This document shows positions 51,077 to 62,124 of a DNA stretch of 64,000 nt, one piece after another. The stretch comes from Ectocarpus siliculosus (Eukaryota; Sar; Phaeophyceae; Ectocarpales; Ectocarpaceae). Where the stretch lies: NCBI GenBank assembly GCA_000310025.1, contig FN649728.1, positions 1,125,028 to 1,189,027 of the forward strand. The letters run 5' to 3'. Under the pieces are notes generated by a model. The model searched no databases. It had not been told where the DNA came from and saw only the letters and a program-made list of their open reading frames with translations. Each line of letters starts with the position of its first letter. The first letter of the stretch is position 1. The position numbers and the translations under genes were made by a program.

Positions 51077-52120
51077 ACAGGACCATCCGTACTACACTCC
51101 AGGGCTCCGCAAGTGTCTACAATCGGTGAAGCGGCTCATCGAATGCGAATCCATGTACTATTTCCCGATGGACATCGACGTCTGCAGCAGCTTGTATAAC
51201 CACTTGTATTCGGCCGTCTGAACGCCGGCAATCCGGATTGTATCGTACACTAATCGTGAAAACGCCTTGGAACCAGTGAGCACGATTGAAGCACAATTCA
51301 AACTCATAGGACGTATTGTACACTTTTTTGACCTGATACAATGTACGATTACTCACCCCCTCTAAGTAGCCCTGAACACACTACACGCAACACACGACTC
51401 GAATCTACGGCGGTGTACAGCAAAATAAATACACTGTACGATTCGACGCCTCCTCTAAGATACCGATAACGCATTGCACGTGTCTCTCGTGTCACCTGCT
51501 TCATTTCAGCTCGACAAAAAGCGGAGGGCGGGTAGAGGGGAGGGGGTTAACGGCCCGGGCCGCGGATGCGATGTGACAAGGACGGGCGGGCACAGAGCGC
51601 CACACACTTCAACTAAAATAGCAACGGTTGAACACGAGGCAGAGGGCGCAAACTGTGCACACATTTCAAGTCGTTGTGGCGCGGGCGGGAGTTCTTGGGG
51701 CCCGTGGGTGCGATTTGACACGGAACGGATGTTACAGATCACCGCAGGCTTCAGATTGCACCGCAATTTTAGCGGGGATGGCTAGATATGGCCACAACAC
51801 CCGCGCACGCCAAGTTTGGGGACGATACACGGGTCCTGAGGGCAAACCGGCAGGGAAACGTGCTGAAACGGGTAGTTTTGGCGGCTTTTGCTCACATGTA
51901 CACGCCGTCGAAACTGCTATTATTCGAGGGCAGTGACGCGATATAGGGAAACGGTAGGTCTATTAAAAAAATAGACAACACCCCCCCCGTGATGATTGCA
52001 TATTCCGTCCTCCCCAGAGCGTACAGTGGACGCGATGTAGGGAAAAGGTAGGCCTTTGTGGAATTTGTCAATCGTTGACATTCGACGCCCTGGCCTCACC
52101 CCCATTCAACACAACCTACG
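51077..52120. other. Gap with a direct repeat
   Basis: No gene is seen. The words ggatga-c-ggaccatccg at 50851-50873 and 51070-51092 are a short local duplication. A 31-bp direct repeat lies at 51931-52055 (separate entry). Confidence 0.5.
51931..52055. repeat. 31-bp direct repeat upstream of the intronless frames
   Basis: cagtgacgcgatatagggaa followed by acggtaggtct at 51931-51961 recurs as cagtggacgcgatgtaggga followed by aaaggtaggcct at 52024-52055. The two copies are about 92 bp apart start to start, with roughly four differences. They end 66 bases before the ATG at 52121, so they could be part of a promoter, or just a duplication. Confidence 0.7.
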
Positions 52121-52552
52121 ATGAAGAACTGCTCTCGGCTCGCTGTGCGTTTTCCGTCAGATGCGGTCATTGACGTCGAAGAGATCCACGCAAGTTTGCG
52201 TGGTGAATATGATATCGGGTACATCGCGAAGATTTGGCAGCAAAAGTTCAAGCAGTGCTTTGCTCTATCTGAGGAAAGGGTCGAAGATGGCTGGGAGGGG
52301 TCGTTTCAGAGGGGGTTTGCGACATTGTTAATGGAAGTGTTTGGCAACCCTACGTGTTTTGGGTTTCCAAGCCCGGATGTACGCAAGGAGCGTAGAGACG
52401 CCATAGCCCTTGTCGGGGAAAATCATGAAAAGGTGGGGGCAATTTACACGTTGACGGGAAAGAGGGTTGTTCGTGTGCTGTCTGAGAGTCAGTGTCGCGG
52501 CGAAACGGTATGGCGCGACACATCGTGGGATGCGTTAAGTTCAACAATATAA
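52121..52552 (+). CDS. Hypothetical intronless protein, 143 aa
   Basis: The open frame runs from ATG 52121 (MKNCSRLAVRFPSDAV) to a stop at 52550. Its composition is protein-like (mixed charged and hydrophobic residues, GYIAKIWQQKFKQCF, GFATLLMEVFGNP) and no repeats or low complexity are present, unlike most chance frames in this window. I do not recognise a family. It overlaps the next frame by about 40 bases in another phase, so the two may be one gene read through a splice or frame change near 52500, or two compact genes. The lack of introns contrasts with the neighbouring host genes. Confidence 0.45.
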   Translation: MKNCSRLAVRFPSDAVIDVEEIHASLRGEYDIGYIAKIWQQKFKQCFALSEERVEDGWEGSFQRGFATLLMEVFGNPTCFGFPSPDVRKERRDAIALVGENHEKVGAIYTLTGKRVVRVLSESQCRGETVWRDTSWDALSSTI

Positions 52553-53469
52553 TATTGTCTTCAATTTACCGAGTCATGGAGACAAGGCGCCAGAGAAAGG
52601 AAAAGGTTCTGAACCTAATACGTCGGGAACCTGGTATTGGCGACAGAATATCTCAGTACTTAGACCGGCCGCGGGATAGATCGCAGCTCGTTGAAACAAA
52701 GAATAGAGGTGGTGCACGTGCCTCCCCGCATGACGGATTTCTTCTTTTCCCCGATAATAAACACAGGATCTGCCTCCCAACCGACGACGTTTTCCGAACG
52801 CACCCGGAAACACAGGGGTGTGCCCCGTTCACAGTACCCGAAAATGAAGAAGGCACCTGTTGCGTTCAATCCAATCTTGATTTCTGTGCATCAGTCTCCG
52901 CGATCGTGAGGAGCATAATAGAGGACGAGGACTTCTATTCTGTCTATTCTCAAGAGATCCCGAGAATCGCGATAGAGAAATACAAGTGGTTGAAGACCAC
53001 TCGGCCCGAATCGCTCCCTCCAAACCACGAAGTGCGAATTGATATGTCGACGAGCGATGGCGAACAACCGCTCAACCTGGCAATGAGATGGTCAACAGAC
53101 GTCCCTATTCACCTGGCGCTTCACCAGCCGAATCAGACACTGGCCACGGACATCTCTGATCTTCGAGGCGCGGTGCGCGTGCACGCCGGCACGAACGGGG
53201 CGACGATGGACTTCTCATCACTTCAAGACATCGTAACACGCGGATCAAGCCTTCACATATTATCAATTGAATGTGCGGTCGACATACCCGAAGTGGAGAG
53301 CAAGGTTGGCGTGGCTGCGATGATCGACAATACTCAATCTTGGAATTCAGATACGGATTTCGAATACGACTTCCGTTTGCCTCAAAGAATCCCTGTAGCC
53401 TCCGTCGGACAGCAACTGGTGGTTCTAGGGTGGGTTGCGAGACCTGGACTCTCGGACGGTCCGACATGA
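52510..53469 (+). CDS. Hypothetical intronless protein, about 300-320 aa
   Basis: The open frame has ATG candidates at 52510 and 52576; the second starts METRRQRKEKVLNLIRR, a good basic amphipathic start. It ends with TGA at 53467. The sequence is rich in charged residues with regularly spaced hydrophobics (IVRSIIEDEDFYSVYSQEIP, LHILSIECAVDIPEVES) and looks like a folded protein. No motif or family is recognised. It lies 530 bases from the left end of the MULE and is not part of it, because it is outside the target-site duplication. Confidence 0.5.
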   Translation: MARHIVGCVKFNNIILSSIYRVMETRRQRKEKVLNLIRREPGIGDRISQYLDRPRDRSQLVETKNRGGARASPHDGFLLFPDNKHRICLPTDDVFRTHPETQGCAPFTVPENEEGTCCVQSNLDFCASVSAIVRSIIEDEDFYSVYSQEIPRIAIEKYKWLKTTRPESLPPNHEVRIDMSTSDGEQPLNLAMRWSTDVPIHLALHQPNQTLATDISDLRGAVRVHAGTNGATMDFSSLQDIVTRGSSLHILSIECAVDIPEVESKVGVAAMIDNTQSWNSDTDFEYDFRLPQRIPVASVGQQLVVLGWVARPGLSDGPT

Positions 53470-53991
53470 GTGGCACATGGTGTAACTGTTGACGTGAGGT
53501 ACGGCCTGAACCAAAATCGATTTTTTGTGCACGTGGTTGACGTGGTGGAAGATTGACGCTGTTCGACCACCTCCTTCGCTTGTTGTTGTGTCTTACACCC
53601 GAGATGTCAAGCATGCGACCGCAGTGGCTTCCTGCTTTCGGGCGAGTGTATGTGTGGTGCTGATAATCAATGATCAGTGAAAACGCCTGCAGACTCAAAA
53701 GGGTTAACTCTGCCTTGGCTACTTGTATGCTATGCTCGTGATGGCCATGTCCCCATGGCACCGTAAACGGACGGTGCCAACAACCCACCAGCAGCAAACA
53801 GTACGCACCTGATATCTCCTGCTGTCGCCGTGCGCTCCGCCCACTGCTGCTGTAGCGATGGCTGTAGCGATGGCTGTAAGGCTTTTTGTGTTGTGTCCAG
53901 GAGCTGGCGAGGCGCTGGTGGGGGTGGCGCAGATTGGAGTACAACGGACAGCCCCGTGAGAGTGTTCCCTTCTGTTGACTTCTGAGGTTCG
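53470..53991. other. Flank between the hypothetical gene and the MULE
   Basis: No gene is seen. A small tandem of gatggctgtagc occurs at about 53858-53880. This is host sequence up to the target-site duplication. Confidence 0.5.
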
Positions 53992-54000
53992 TCGACGGGA
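53992..54000. repeat. Target-site duplication, left copy
   Basis: TCGACGGGA, repeated exactly at 62125-62133 just outside the other end of the MULE. A 9-bp duplication is typical of the Mutator superfamily. Confidence 0.9.
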
Positions 54001-54002
54001 CC

Positions 54003-54130
54003 GCCGGTCGTGCATACGCCAAAGCTGGCGAGATAAAAAGGTTCTCCAGCTGGAAAACGCCTCCCAGAACCACACCCTACAACGCCTCATTTGAATTGAA
54101 CGGGTCACACCGCCGCAGCAACAACGGCTG
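54003..54130. repeat. MULE terminal inverted repeat, left
   Basis: 128 bp starting gccggtcgtgcatacgccaa. It is the exact inverse of 61992-62119 by eye. The outer two bases of the element (54001-54002) are not shared. Confidence 0.93.
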
Positions 54131-54201
54131 GCGGCCAACGCGATAGTAGCGGCGTTCCCTTCAGCAGCTCACACCAGCCTCATACCAGTCTACGACAGCA
54201 G

Positions 54202-57200
54202 ATGGAGGTTGATTCCGCTGCGGCTGAGGCAAGCTCTTGGCAGCTGGAGGAGGTGCTGGCTTGTAGCGAGGACGAGACGCTCGATGTTGGTGGGGAGGAG
54301 GAAGCTGCTGGGCTTCCTTTCGACGCCGCCGAAGGCGAAGATAGCGATGACGAGCCCTCGCCTGCAGGTGGTGCAGGCCTCTGGGACCCATCTCTAGGTA
54401 TGGCAGGCTATAAACGTATGGGTATGGCAGGTTAGTTCGCCGTGTTGTTGGTACGTTGTTTTGTTGGTACGTTACTCATCCGCGTGCTCCGATGTTTTCA
54501 CCCGCGCGCACCTGGGTTTGACTCGCTTGCACAGGGGGGATCGCGACCCTTGAAGAAGAGATAAAGAAACTAGAGTTCCCCAACCTCGAAGACGGGACCG
54601 GCAACTTTGGGGAGAAAACCATGGACAACGCAGTCGCGATGTTGATGGCGAAGACCGGACGCGGCTTCAGCCTGAAGAGAGAGAATAAAACAAAGGTGAC
54701 GTTGCGTGTTTCCATGTGTTGTTGGTGTGTGCGAAAGATGCCTGTGGGCTCGGCTTTTTCGTCTCGTCCACCGTAATCGCCTTATGATTAGCGACATGCG
54801 CAGCCTCTCATGTTGGACATCCGACGGCTGCTGACATCTGAATGTGTTGCCGCCGCCCCCCTCCAGCTTTTCACGAAAAAGCAGGAAAAGAACTCCCGCA
54901 TGCGAAACAGATGGAGCTCCGTATGGATCAAGTGCTGCCAGGGGGGGAAGCCGAGAGCGTGTCAACGTGTCGCGGATCCGAGCGCTCGCCGCAACACAAA
55001 GTCACAGAAGGTTTGTCTGCCTGAAGTACGAACCGATGTGGAGCTCCCGATGTTGAGCTCTCGCCACCGTTGTGTCTCAGCTCCTCTTTTTAGCGCGTCG
55101 GGTGACGAGTCATCTGACAAGTCAACGGAGGAGTCGCGATGGGAAATGGACATTGGGCGCGCTTTGTTGTTGAACTTCATTTCTTTTTGGCGCCGATTGA
55201 ACATGATCGCTGCATACATGGACTTTTCGGGACATCGTCCGCGGTTGAACGTTCTGAGCTGCTGCGCTGTAGTCCCCCTCTCTCTGCAATATGAAGCGCT
55301 CGAAAACGCGAGCGTCGACGCAAGGAGTAGTTGTGTGCCGGGTCAGGACCTTTTGTTGGTCGCACGGCGGCCGCACCTCTTCGCTGTGGTCTCCGTTGTG
55401 CGGGCGATGCTCCAACGCGTTCTTCCGGCAAATTTGTTGGCTTTTCTGTTGTTGCTTGCTTGCTGGTTGCGCACCCTCTGCGCTGTAGTTGTCGAGGAAA
55501 GCACCGCAACAAGGGACGTAGGTGAGTCCACCTCCCGTGTGTATGTGTGTGTGTGTGCGGTTTGTCTTCGTGCGTATGAAACGCATGGAACGCAAATGGC
55601 GTAACGCTAAATGGCCATCGCTCTTCGCGCGGACACACATATTTCTTCTGTACCCTCACAACACTGTCGTGTTGTTTATACCCTGTCCGAATCCCAGGTG
55701 GGTTGCGAGTTCCACTTGGGGCTGTGGTGGGGGGCCGACATGAATACACCGCAAGTTGCAAAGGTGAGTTAAGTTGAGGGGAAGTACGTCGGTACAATGG
55801 ATAGATCGCGTTGGATGCGTTAATGTAGGCAGCCCAAAGCTAGACATTCTTAACAAATGATGTTCACGCGGGTTCGAATCCCAGCTCTGACGCTTTGGAC
55901 TCAGGAGGCACCCTTGATATATTTTGCCAGCACCGCATGGCGAGGGGTCCGTCCCCGGACATCACTGCCGACTGCACCTTACCAAATCAACTGCGCGTAG
56001 CCTGAGGTATGACAGGAGCGCACCCGCTTGTTTGAACATGGAGACCTTGCGATCATGTGCGTACTGTTGACACTGCTTCGCTTGCCTCCCGATACCGGAT
56101 GCGCAGGGAAAGGTTTGCCTCGCGCATCTTACCCCCGATCCAGATTCAGCCGGAATGGAGCACGAGCGCCCACGACGCTACGAAAACGACGTGAGCGAGG
56201 AGGACATCGAGAAGGAATCCGAACTCATCCGTCTGCTACACTTCAAAAATTTGCCAACGATAGAGATCCACAAGGCTTTCGAGGACATCGGAAAGAGGCT
56301 GGGGAGAGCCGGAAAGCAAAAGGTGAGTGGGCGAGAGTGTAGTTTGCGGTAGTAAACGCTACCTAGACGGCGCGACGGGGGGGGGTAAGGGGGGAGTACT
56401 CATCGCCGTGCATGCCGCAGTCGTTAGACCGGTGACATGGCATCCCTACAAAGCCGGGACGGAATCATGCCGGCTTGTCACCGGACCAGTCTGTGACATC
56501 ACCAAGCGCGAAGCACCGTGAGGTATTCGCCGAGTCGCATGGGGCGTGCCGCTACATCCAGCTGGGTGTGCGGCGTGTTGGGCTAAGGATGACAGCTGCG
56601 AGTAACCCTGAATTTGTTTTCGTGCTGCACTCTTCCAGAGACAGCAGTAAGGACAGTGTCAATACGTTGAGGGTGCTCGACCAATTCAACAGAAAGTGGT
56701 GCCACCATCCCCTTTGCGCAGAGTGAAGGTTGTCCACCCCGCACACCATGATGTACTCGACCACCATCATGTTTGCCGCTAACAAACACCAAGGCGACAA
56801 AAAGTGGCAACCTTTTTGTCGAGCTCACAAAGCCATCGGCGTGTTGCCGAGCGACAAAAACCCACGGGAGGAACGGGGGGTAGCCCAAAAGTGGGGTGAT
56901 GACGAATTATGTAACCGGCGGCATTTTCGTTGAAACCATTCTTGTTTCGTCTGCATGCTTTCGTCCGAGTACACCCTAACCGAGTTCACTGCCGGGTTGT
57001 CCATGTTTCCGTTAGGTGCGAAGCATGAGGGATGCGTTCGACGCAGAACGTAAGGCCGACAACGGAGTGTTCAACGACGCCCAGCTGTTCGTTTCGCACC
57101 TCCAGCAGAGCGAGGCTTTCATGAGGTTCAAGGCAGACGAGCAGGGCCGCATCACGTCCATCGCCTGGGCATATCAGCAGCAGAAGTACAACGCCGTACG

Positions 57201-60200
57201 ATACCACTCCGTCATCGTCCAGGACAACACGTTCAACACGAACATGTGAGTGTAGTGTTAGACGCTCTTTGTTCAAGTCCCTTGGCACCCCAAGTTGTGG
57301 GGGCAATACTGTTGTCGAGAAAAGTGTCGACGGTATCTTCTTCTCCACCATCTCACGCATGCCACGTCCCTTCTCCACGATCTCATGCACGCCATGTCCA
57401 TTTCTTGTGCTTGTTGTGCCACGCCTCCTCCAACCAGATACAAGTTCCATCTTGCATTGATAGTCGTGGTGGACAAGGAGAACCACAGCCAGATTGCGAT
57501 GCAAGCTCTGCTGTCAGACGAGCGGTCGGAATCCTTCGAGTTCGTCTTCGAGTCGTTCAAGCAGCTCTGCGAAGGAGGAACCCCGGAGGTAAAACAAAGT
57601 ATGACAAGGCAATACAGTATGCACTCGCCCATAAATGGCGCCAGTCAATGTTAGAATAAAGGAACTGAACGCGATTTAGTTGAACACGACATGATCATGC
57701 GGTGAACTTCCTCCGGTCTACTGTGCTCGAATGTTGAATAAGGTGGTCTTCACTGACTGTGACGCAGCCGCGATGTTGGCAATCGCGAAGGTCTATCCAT
57801 CGGCCCTGAACAAGTTGTGCATCTGGCACACCATGGGGAACATCCGGGAGCATGGGGGGGGTCTTGAGAAGGGTGTCCTGGGTCAGGTTCTTCAACTTTT
57901 CAAGGCAGCGGCGTACGCGCAAACGGAGGAGGTGAGCCATCTTGGTTGGACATTGAATCATTTTTTTCGTGGGTGATGTTCCGCACGGATCTTCCACTTG
58001 CAGGTGTAGGCCGTGTTGTCCAACGCTTGAGAGATCTGCGATCGTAGAAGCGCGGGAATCGTCGCCGCCGCGTGCGGCTACACCCAACGGCCCGCTCTCC
58101 TTGTTTTGTCTATTTCATACGAAAGGTCCTTGGCACCTTCTTTCTCCCGGTCCATTTTCTTTCATCCCGTCGCGTGCTCCGTTACTTGTCACTCTCGCAG
58201 TATTTCCTGCAATGTAAAGGGGCGCTCCTCGACCTCTTGCCCCCGGAGAGCAAGATGTACGAGTACATGGAGAAGAACATCTTCGGCACAGGGTAAGCAC
58301 CGACTAGAATGACAGCCGATGCTAAGTAGGCCACGGACGCGTGACGTCTTGCTCCTCCTCCGTCGACGATGCCTTTCTCCTGTTTATTCTGTTTGAAGGT
58401 TCCGTCAGTTGGTGACGTCGTCCGTCTCGTGCCCACTAAGTTTGAGCCGTCCCGTAACGTGTGACAGGCGGGCTGGCAAATGGGCGTCGTACGTCCACCC
58501 TGGGCTGCACACTCTCGGCATTGCCTCCACGCAGCGTGTTGAGTGGATGAATGCTGCGGTGAAGAAGCTGGTGACCAGGAAGGGCGACATGGTCGACCTC
58601 GGCCGAGCGCTCCTAGGCAAGGTTCAGGATGACATCAACAGGACCCAAAGGTGGGCGTCCGGTTGTGACATTTGCGTGTACATATTTTGCGACACCAGCT
58701 GAGGCAACCCATGGTCCAGTGACCTCGACGCATTGCGTGGTTGAGTTCTGGCAACCTGTTCAGAAGGAAGGTGGTAGCATTTGAAGGTGGTAGCATTTGA
58801 ATTTTTGTGCCTGTCTCGTAGGTCGCCTCTCGACAACAAAGAGCAATTGACCAACCACGCGGAAGCACGCCCGTTGCATGTGGATGAGGTCAACTCAACG
58901 TTCGCGAGGTGGTATGTCGTCGGTAGTGCGTATGCACGACGGACTCGAGGCTTCCCAGGCGGCCCACACCAGAGATCCTTTGCAATGACGGGGACAAAAC
59001 ACAACCAGAGTAACAATACATTAATAGTCGCCGGCATTTCTACATCATGTTGTGTTGTGGCGCGTTTGGTTGACAAGTTTAGTGCTCTGCTCGTTGTGCC
59101 CCGTGCTTGCTAGACGAAACCTGGGAGGAACGGTCGCCCGAGTGGCTGTGCAGGGACACTCGTATGTGGAAAGCTTCAGGACCAAGCACCTGCGAACGTT
59201 CAACTTCGTCCTGAACGCAGTGAAGTACGAGCAGTGCAGCCAGCACGCCACGGAGGTTAGTTGTGGCGGCCTTCGCTTGCGGCGATGGACGGACCCAGAT
59301 TTTTTCTCCCCCATTACACCTAACCGTACCCCCCTCAGATGCGGTGCCTGACCAAGGAAAGTCACAGCGACGCGGCCATGAGTTGTGTCTTTTCCCCCCA
59401 TTTCCTTCACTCGCCAACCCGACTTCTGCGTGCCCGCTTGTATAGCACAAGGTTATGTAATGGAGTTGTACTTGCCTTCGAGTTGTGGAAGGCGATCAGT
59501 CTTTGTGGGCAGCACCAACGACGCTGCTGGTATTCATGTCAATGCCGAACCTGACTTCCCTCCCGAACCCCCCCCCCCCCCTGTCGCACACCGCCCTTAC
59601 CCATGGGCATGCCGTGTTGGCAGGACACTGAAGCACAGATCCTCGGGGCTCTCAGTTACGAGGCGATACCTGTCGTGCGTGACGAAGAGGCGGCGCGGAG
59701 ACTGTTCGAGGAGTTGGTGGCAGACCCGACGAAGGCGAACCTCACGTACGACACCGGCTCCGGAGAGTTGGTGGACCCTTCAATACCGACGTCCGAAGCC
59801 GCTGGTGTCTCCATGGTGTCCCGCACATCCGTGCCTCACTTCGCGGAGTTACTTCGTGACCAGAACGTCCACACGGTGGTGCGCATCACACCGATGTCTA
59901 CGGCGTCCGAGTGCGGTCACCTCGTCGCCCTTGGACCGGACGGCTTCTTCCTCTGCACGTGCCTGCGGCAGCTCGTCTACGGGCTACTTTGCCCGCACGC
60001 CATCAAGGCCTTGTGGTACCAGCGTGCCTCCCAATTCAACGGAGCAACCATTTCACCAAGGTGGCGTGACAGTGAGACGCCATGGACGATGGCAGCGCTG
60101 GCCGCTAAGCCTGCCAAGCTATCGACCGGAGCTGCGGGGCTGACGGGACCTGCGGGGCCTACCGGACAGATGCCGCCCGTCGACACCAGTCCGATCGTGT

Positions 60201-60951
60201 CGTCCCACTCCGGACCCAACTTGTCGGCCTACGCGTACGCCAACGGCGTCGCCTTAGGGAAGGAGCTGGGTGGTATGTTCAAAGAGGTCCCGTCTGTGGC
60301 GAGCATCCAACGCTTGATGGAGTCCATGAAGTTCACGCCAAGCAACAAATCGAGGTGGAGAAGCGGTCGTTACGAGACGAGTCAACGAGCCGGGTGTTCA
60401 CGGGAACTCTCCCCCGGCCCACCCCTGCCCTGCCGCAGGGAGACGCCGGGGACCCTGGTCGGGGGGGACGCGGCCGGGGGGGAAAGGGGTCTACCGGAAG
60501 AGGACGGGCAGGGGAAAAGGGTGACCCTGGAAGCAGCAGCCAGGGAAGCGGTGGCGGTGGAAACGGCGGCCGGCGAAGCGGTGGCAGGGGCGGAGGGACA
60601 GGCCACGGGCGCGCAGGGGGGGGCGTAAACTCTGCTGGTTTCGCTACGGGTTCGCCGAGCGGTACCACGGGGGTTCGCCGAGCGTCCCACCCTCCGGCAG
60701 GATCGGACACCACCAGCGCCGCGCCTATCGGCTTCCAGGCGGCACCCGTCAACGGGGCGCACACGTCCGAGGGCTTGGCGTTGCCGTTTCGTGCCCTGGA
60801 CAACGTGGACGTTTCTCGTCGCGGGGGGGGGCAGGCTTCGCCACCGTTCCAGACGACCGCCCATCTTGTTCAGTTGGGGCGTCTGCAACCACCGCCCCGT
60901 AAGAAGCAAACGGGGCCCAGCAAACGACACAAAAGTAGTAGTGCGCCGTAG
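54202..60951 (+). CDS. MULE transposase, FAR1-like N-terminus, DDE core, SWIM finger, collagen-like tail
   Basis: It catalyses cut-and-paste transposition of the element. Exons: 54202-54397, 54535-54695, 54867-55010, 55698-55763, one ending 56322 (first in-frame ATG 56155), 57016-57245, 57438-57588, 57743-57931, 58201-58292, 58468-58650, 58822-58908, 59114-59255, 59339 to about 59383, one from about 59455, and 59624 onward. An acidic start leads into a zinc-binding FAR1/WRKY-like segment (KCCQGGKPRACQ, VGCEFHLGLWWGAD). The DDE core is QDNTFNTNIYKF (first Asp), VFTDCDAAAM (second Asp), CIWHTMGNI, and STQRVEWMNAAVKKL (Glu). The SWIM finger is CTCLRQLVYGLLCPH (CxCx9CxH). Gly-x-y collagen-like runs follow, ending in basic PPPRKKQTGPSKRHK. 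The exon 55698-55763 and the exon at 56155 disagree in phase, so a small exon is missing there. Near 60345 the frame shifts by one, either an indel or an unrecognised intron. Confidence 0.85.
55788..55892 (+). ncRNA. tRNA-like sequence (tRNA-Leu/Ser-like remnant or SINE head)
   Basis: The 3' part, gcgggttcgaatcccagctc followed by TGACG, is a T-arm (B box) and acceptor strand as in long-arm nuclear tRNAs. The 5' end GTCGG can pair with CTGAC near the 3' end (five of seven positions). A 7-base loop CTTAACA between CATT and AATG would carry anticodon TAA (Leu). However, two T-stem pairs fail and the D-arm is not normal, so it is not a clear functional tRNA. It lies in the intron after the exon 55698-55763 of the MULE transposase. 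A tRNA-derived SINE or pseudogene is the likely reading. Confidence 0.4.
56376..56880. repeat. Repeat R1 copy inside a MULE transposase intron
   Basis: It matches 2985-3540 along its length in the same orientation: gtgcatgccg(c/t)agtcg, catccctacaaagccgggac, tcaccaagcgcgaag, gtgaggtattcg, atgacagct, tactcgaccaccat, gccgagcgacaaaaaccca. It lacks the first 110 bp of the longest copy and has one instead of two 67-bp units. It fills most of the 693-base intron between the exons ending at 56322 and starting at 57016. Confidence 0.85.
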
Positions 60952-61633
60952 TGGAGGAGACCGTTTACCTGTAGGACACGTCAGGAAAATGTAAAGCGTG
61001 TTGCCGATGCCTTACTCGGCGTTGCATTCGCTTTGTTACCGTTGGCGCGTGTTGGTTTGCGCGCGCGTGTGGATGTGTGTTGCGTGTGTTGGGGGGTCTG
61101 CCAACAGCATCTGTTGTGTCGGATTGGTATTATTTCCTTCGGTAGCCGGCCCGCCGCAGCAAGGAGAAGGGGGATTCGCTTGGAAAACCATTGCCGGTTG
61201 GCAGGGGTGGAGGGGCAAGAGTCTCTCGACCCCGCGGAGTCTTCGTTCTTCCCCGTGTCCGATATGTTTTGAGTTTTTTTTTGCGCGTTGGATGAGAGTA
61301 CCGCTGGTCCCTTTATCATGACCACTCATTGGAATTAAGTTGCAGCCTTGATTCGGCGTCGTGATGGTGTATCTTCTTTGCCCGTTGACATTTTATGCGG
61401 TTTCCCTAGAGCTCTCCGGTTTTGAAAGTACTCGCGTGTTCATGTTGGCAGTTGTCATGATGCTCCAAGAATCATATGATACAAACCAACTTTTCTTCTC
61501 TACGTCGACCGTCCGCACAACACGGAGGCAGCAGCTGCACGGACCACCACAAAAACCGCGACCATTTGGGATGACATCCGCGCCGCACCACCACGCTCTC
61601 CCCCCTAAAACACACTAAGACACGTCCTCGACT
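60952..61633. other. MULE 3' non-coding part
   Basis: From the transposase stop to the nested MITE. It is T/G-rich just after the stop and should contain the transposase 3' untranslated region. No further coding sequence is recognised. Confidence 0.6.
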
Positions 61634-61634
61634 A

Positions 61635-61849
61635 CCGTATACGACACAAGATGACACCCCCTGGACCGATTTTCAAAGCTCGACTACGCCACGACGAAGA
61701 AGATGCATAAACGAAACGATACACTTTCGGAGAGCTCTCGACCAGACAGCTTCAACGCCCCCGTTTTCGGCGCTGCGACTCTTTCTGCTGTTGATAAATC
61801 GAGCTTTCAAAATCGGTCGAGGGGGTGTGTTATCTTGTGTCGTATACGG
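61635..61849. mobile_element. MITE nested in the MULE, 215 bp, about 50-bp TIRs
   Basis: The left arm, 61635-61683 (ccgtatacgacacaagat...), is inverted at 61798-61849 (...atcttgtgtcgtatacgg) with only a few differences. A TA flanks each end (61633-61634 and 61850-61851), as expected for a Tc1/mariner-type or Stowaway-like MITE. It has no coding capacity. It is the same family as 5420-5636: both share the words ACACCCCCT and ATTTTCAAA at the same place in the arms. Confidence 0.85.
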
Positions 61850-61991
61850 TACACTAGCACTGGCAAATCAATGTACCTCGATTACACTGCAACATTTCCA
61901 AACTACGTCGTCCACATCATCCATGTCCATGTGGGTTGTCTGCTGCTGTTTTACGTGCGCGGCTACTGCTGCCATAGGTCTCAAGCGGATG

Positions 61992-62119
61992 CAGCCGTTG
62001 TTGCTGCGGCGGTGTGACCCGTTCAATTCAAATGAGGCGTTGTAGGGTGTGGTTCTGGGAGGCGTTTTCCAGCTGGAGAACCTTTTTATCTCGCCAGCTT
62101 TGGCGTATGCACGACCGGC
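61992..62119. repeat. MULE terminal inverted repeat, right
   Basis: 128 bp, the exact inverse of 54003-54130 by eye. The element ends about five bases later (tgtga) at 62124. Confidence 0.93.
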
Positions 62120-62124
62120 TGTGA

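Larger units (their letters stand above)
54001..62124 (+). mobile_element. Complete Mutator-like element (MULE), 8.1 kb
   Basis: The element is bounded by a perfect 9-bp target duplication (TCGACGGGA) and by 128-bp terminal inverted repeats, 54003-54130 and 61992-62119, that agree at every position I compared. Inside is one plus-strand multi-exon transposase gene, 54202-60951. Introns carry a copy of repeat R1 and a tRNA-like sequence, and the 3' part carries a nested MITE. The identical inverted repeats and intact target duplication point to a geologically recent insertion, and the gene is open apart from one apparent frame change in its tail. Assignment to the MULE superfamily rests on target-duplication length, long inverted repeats, the DDE motif spacing and the SWIM finger. 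Confidence 0.93.

Noticed and set aside
53105-54073. 322-residue minus-strand frame across the MULE left end
   Set aside because: It crosses the target duplication and the inverted repeat, and lies opposite the better plus-strand frame 52510-53469.
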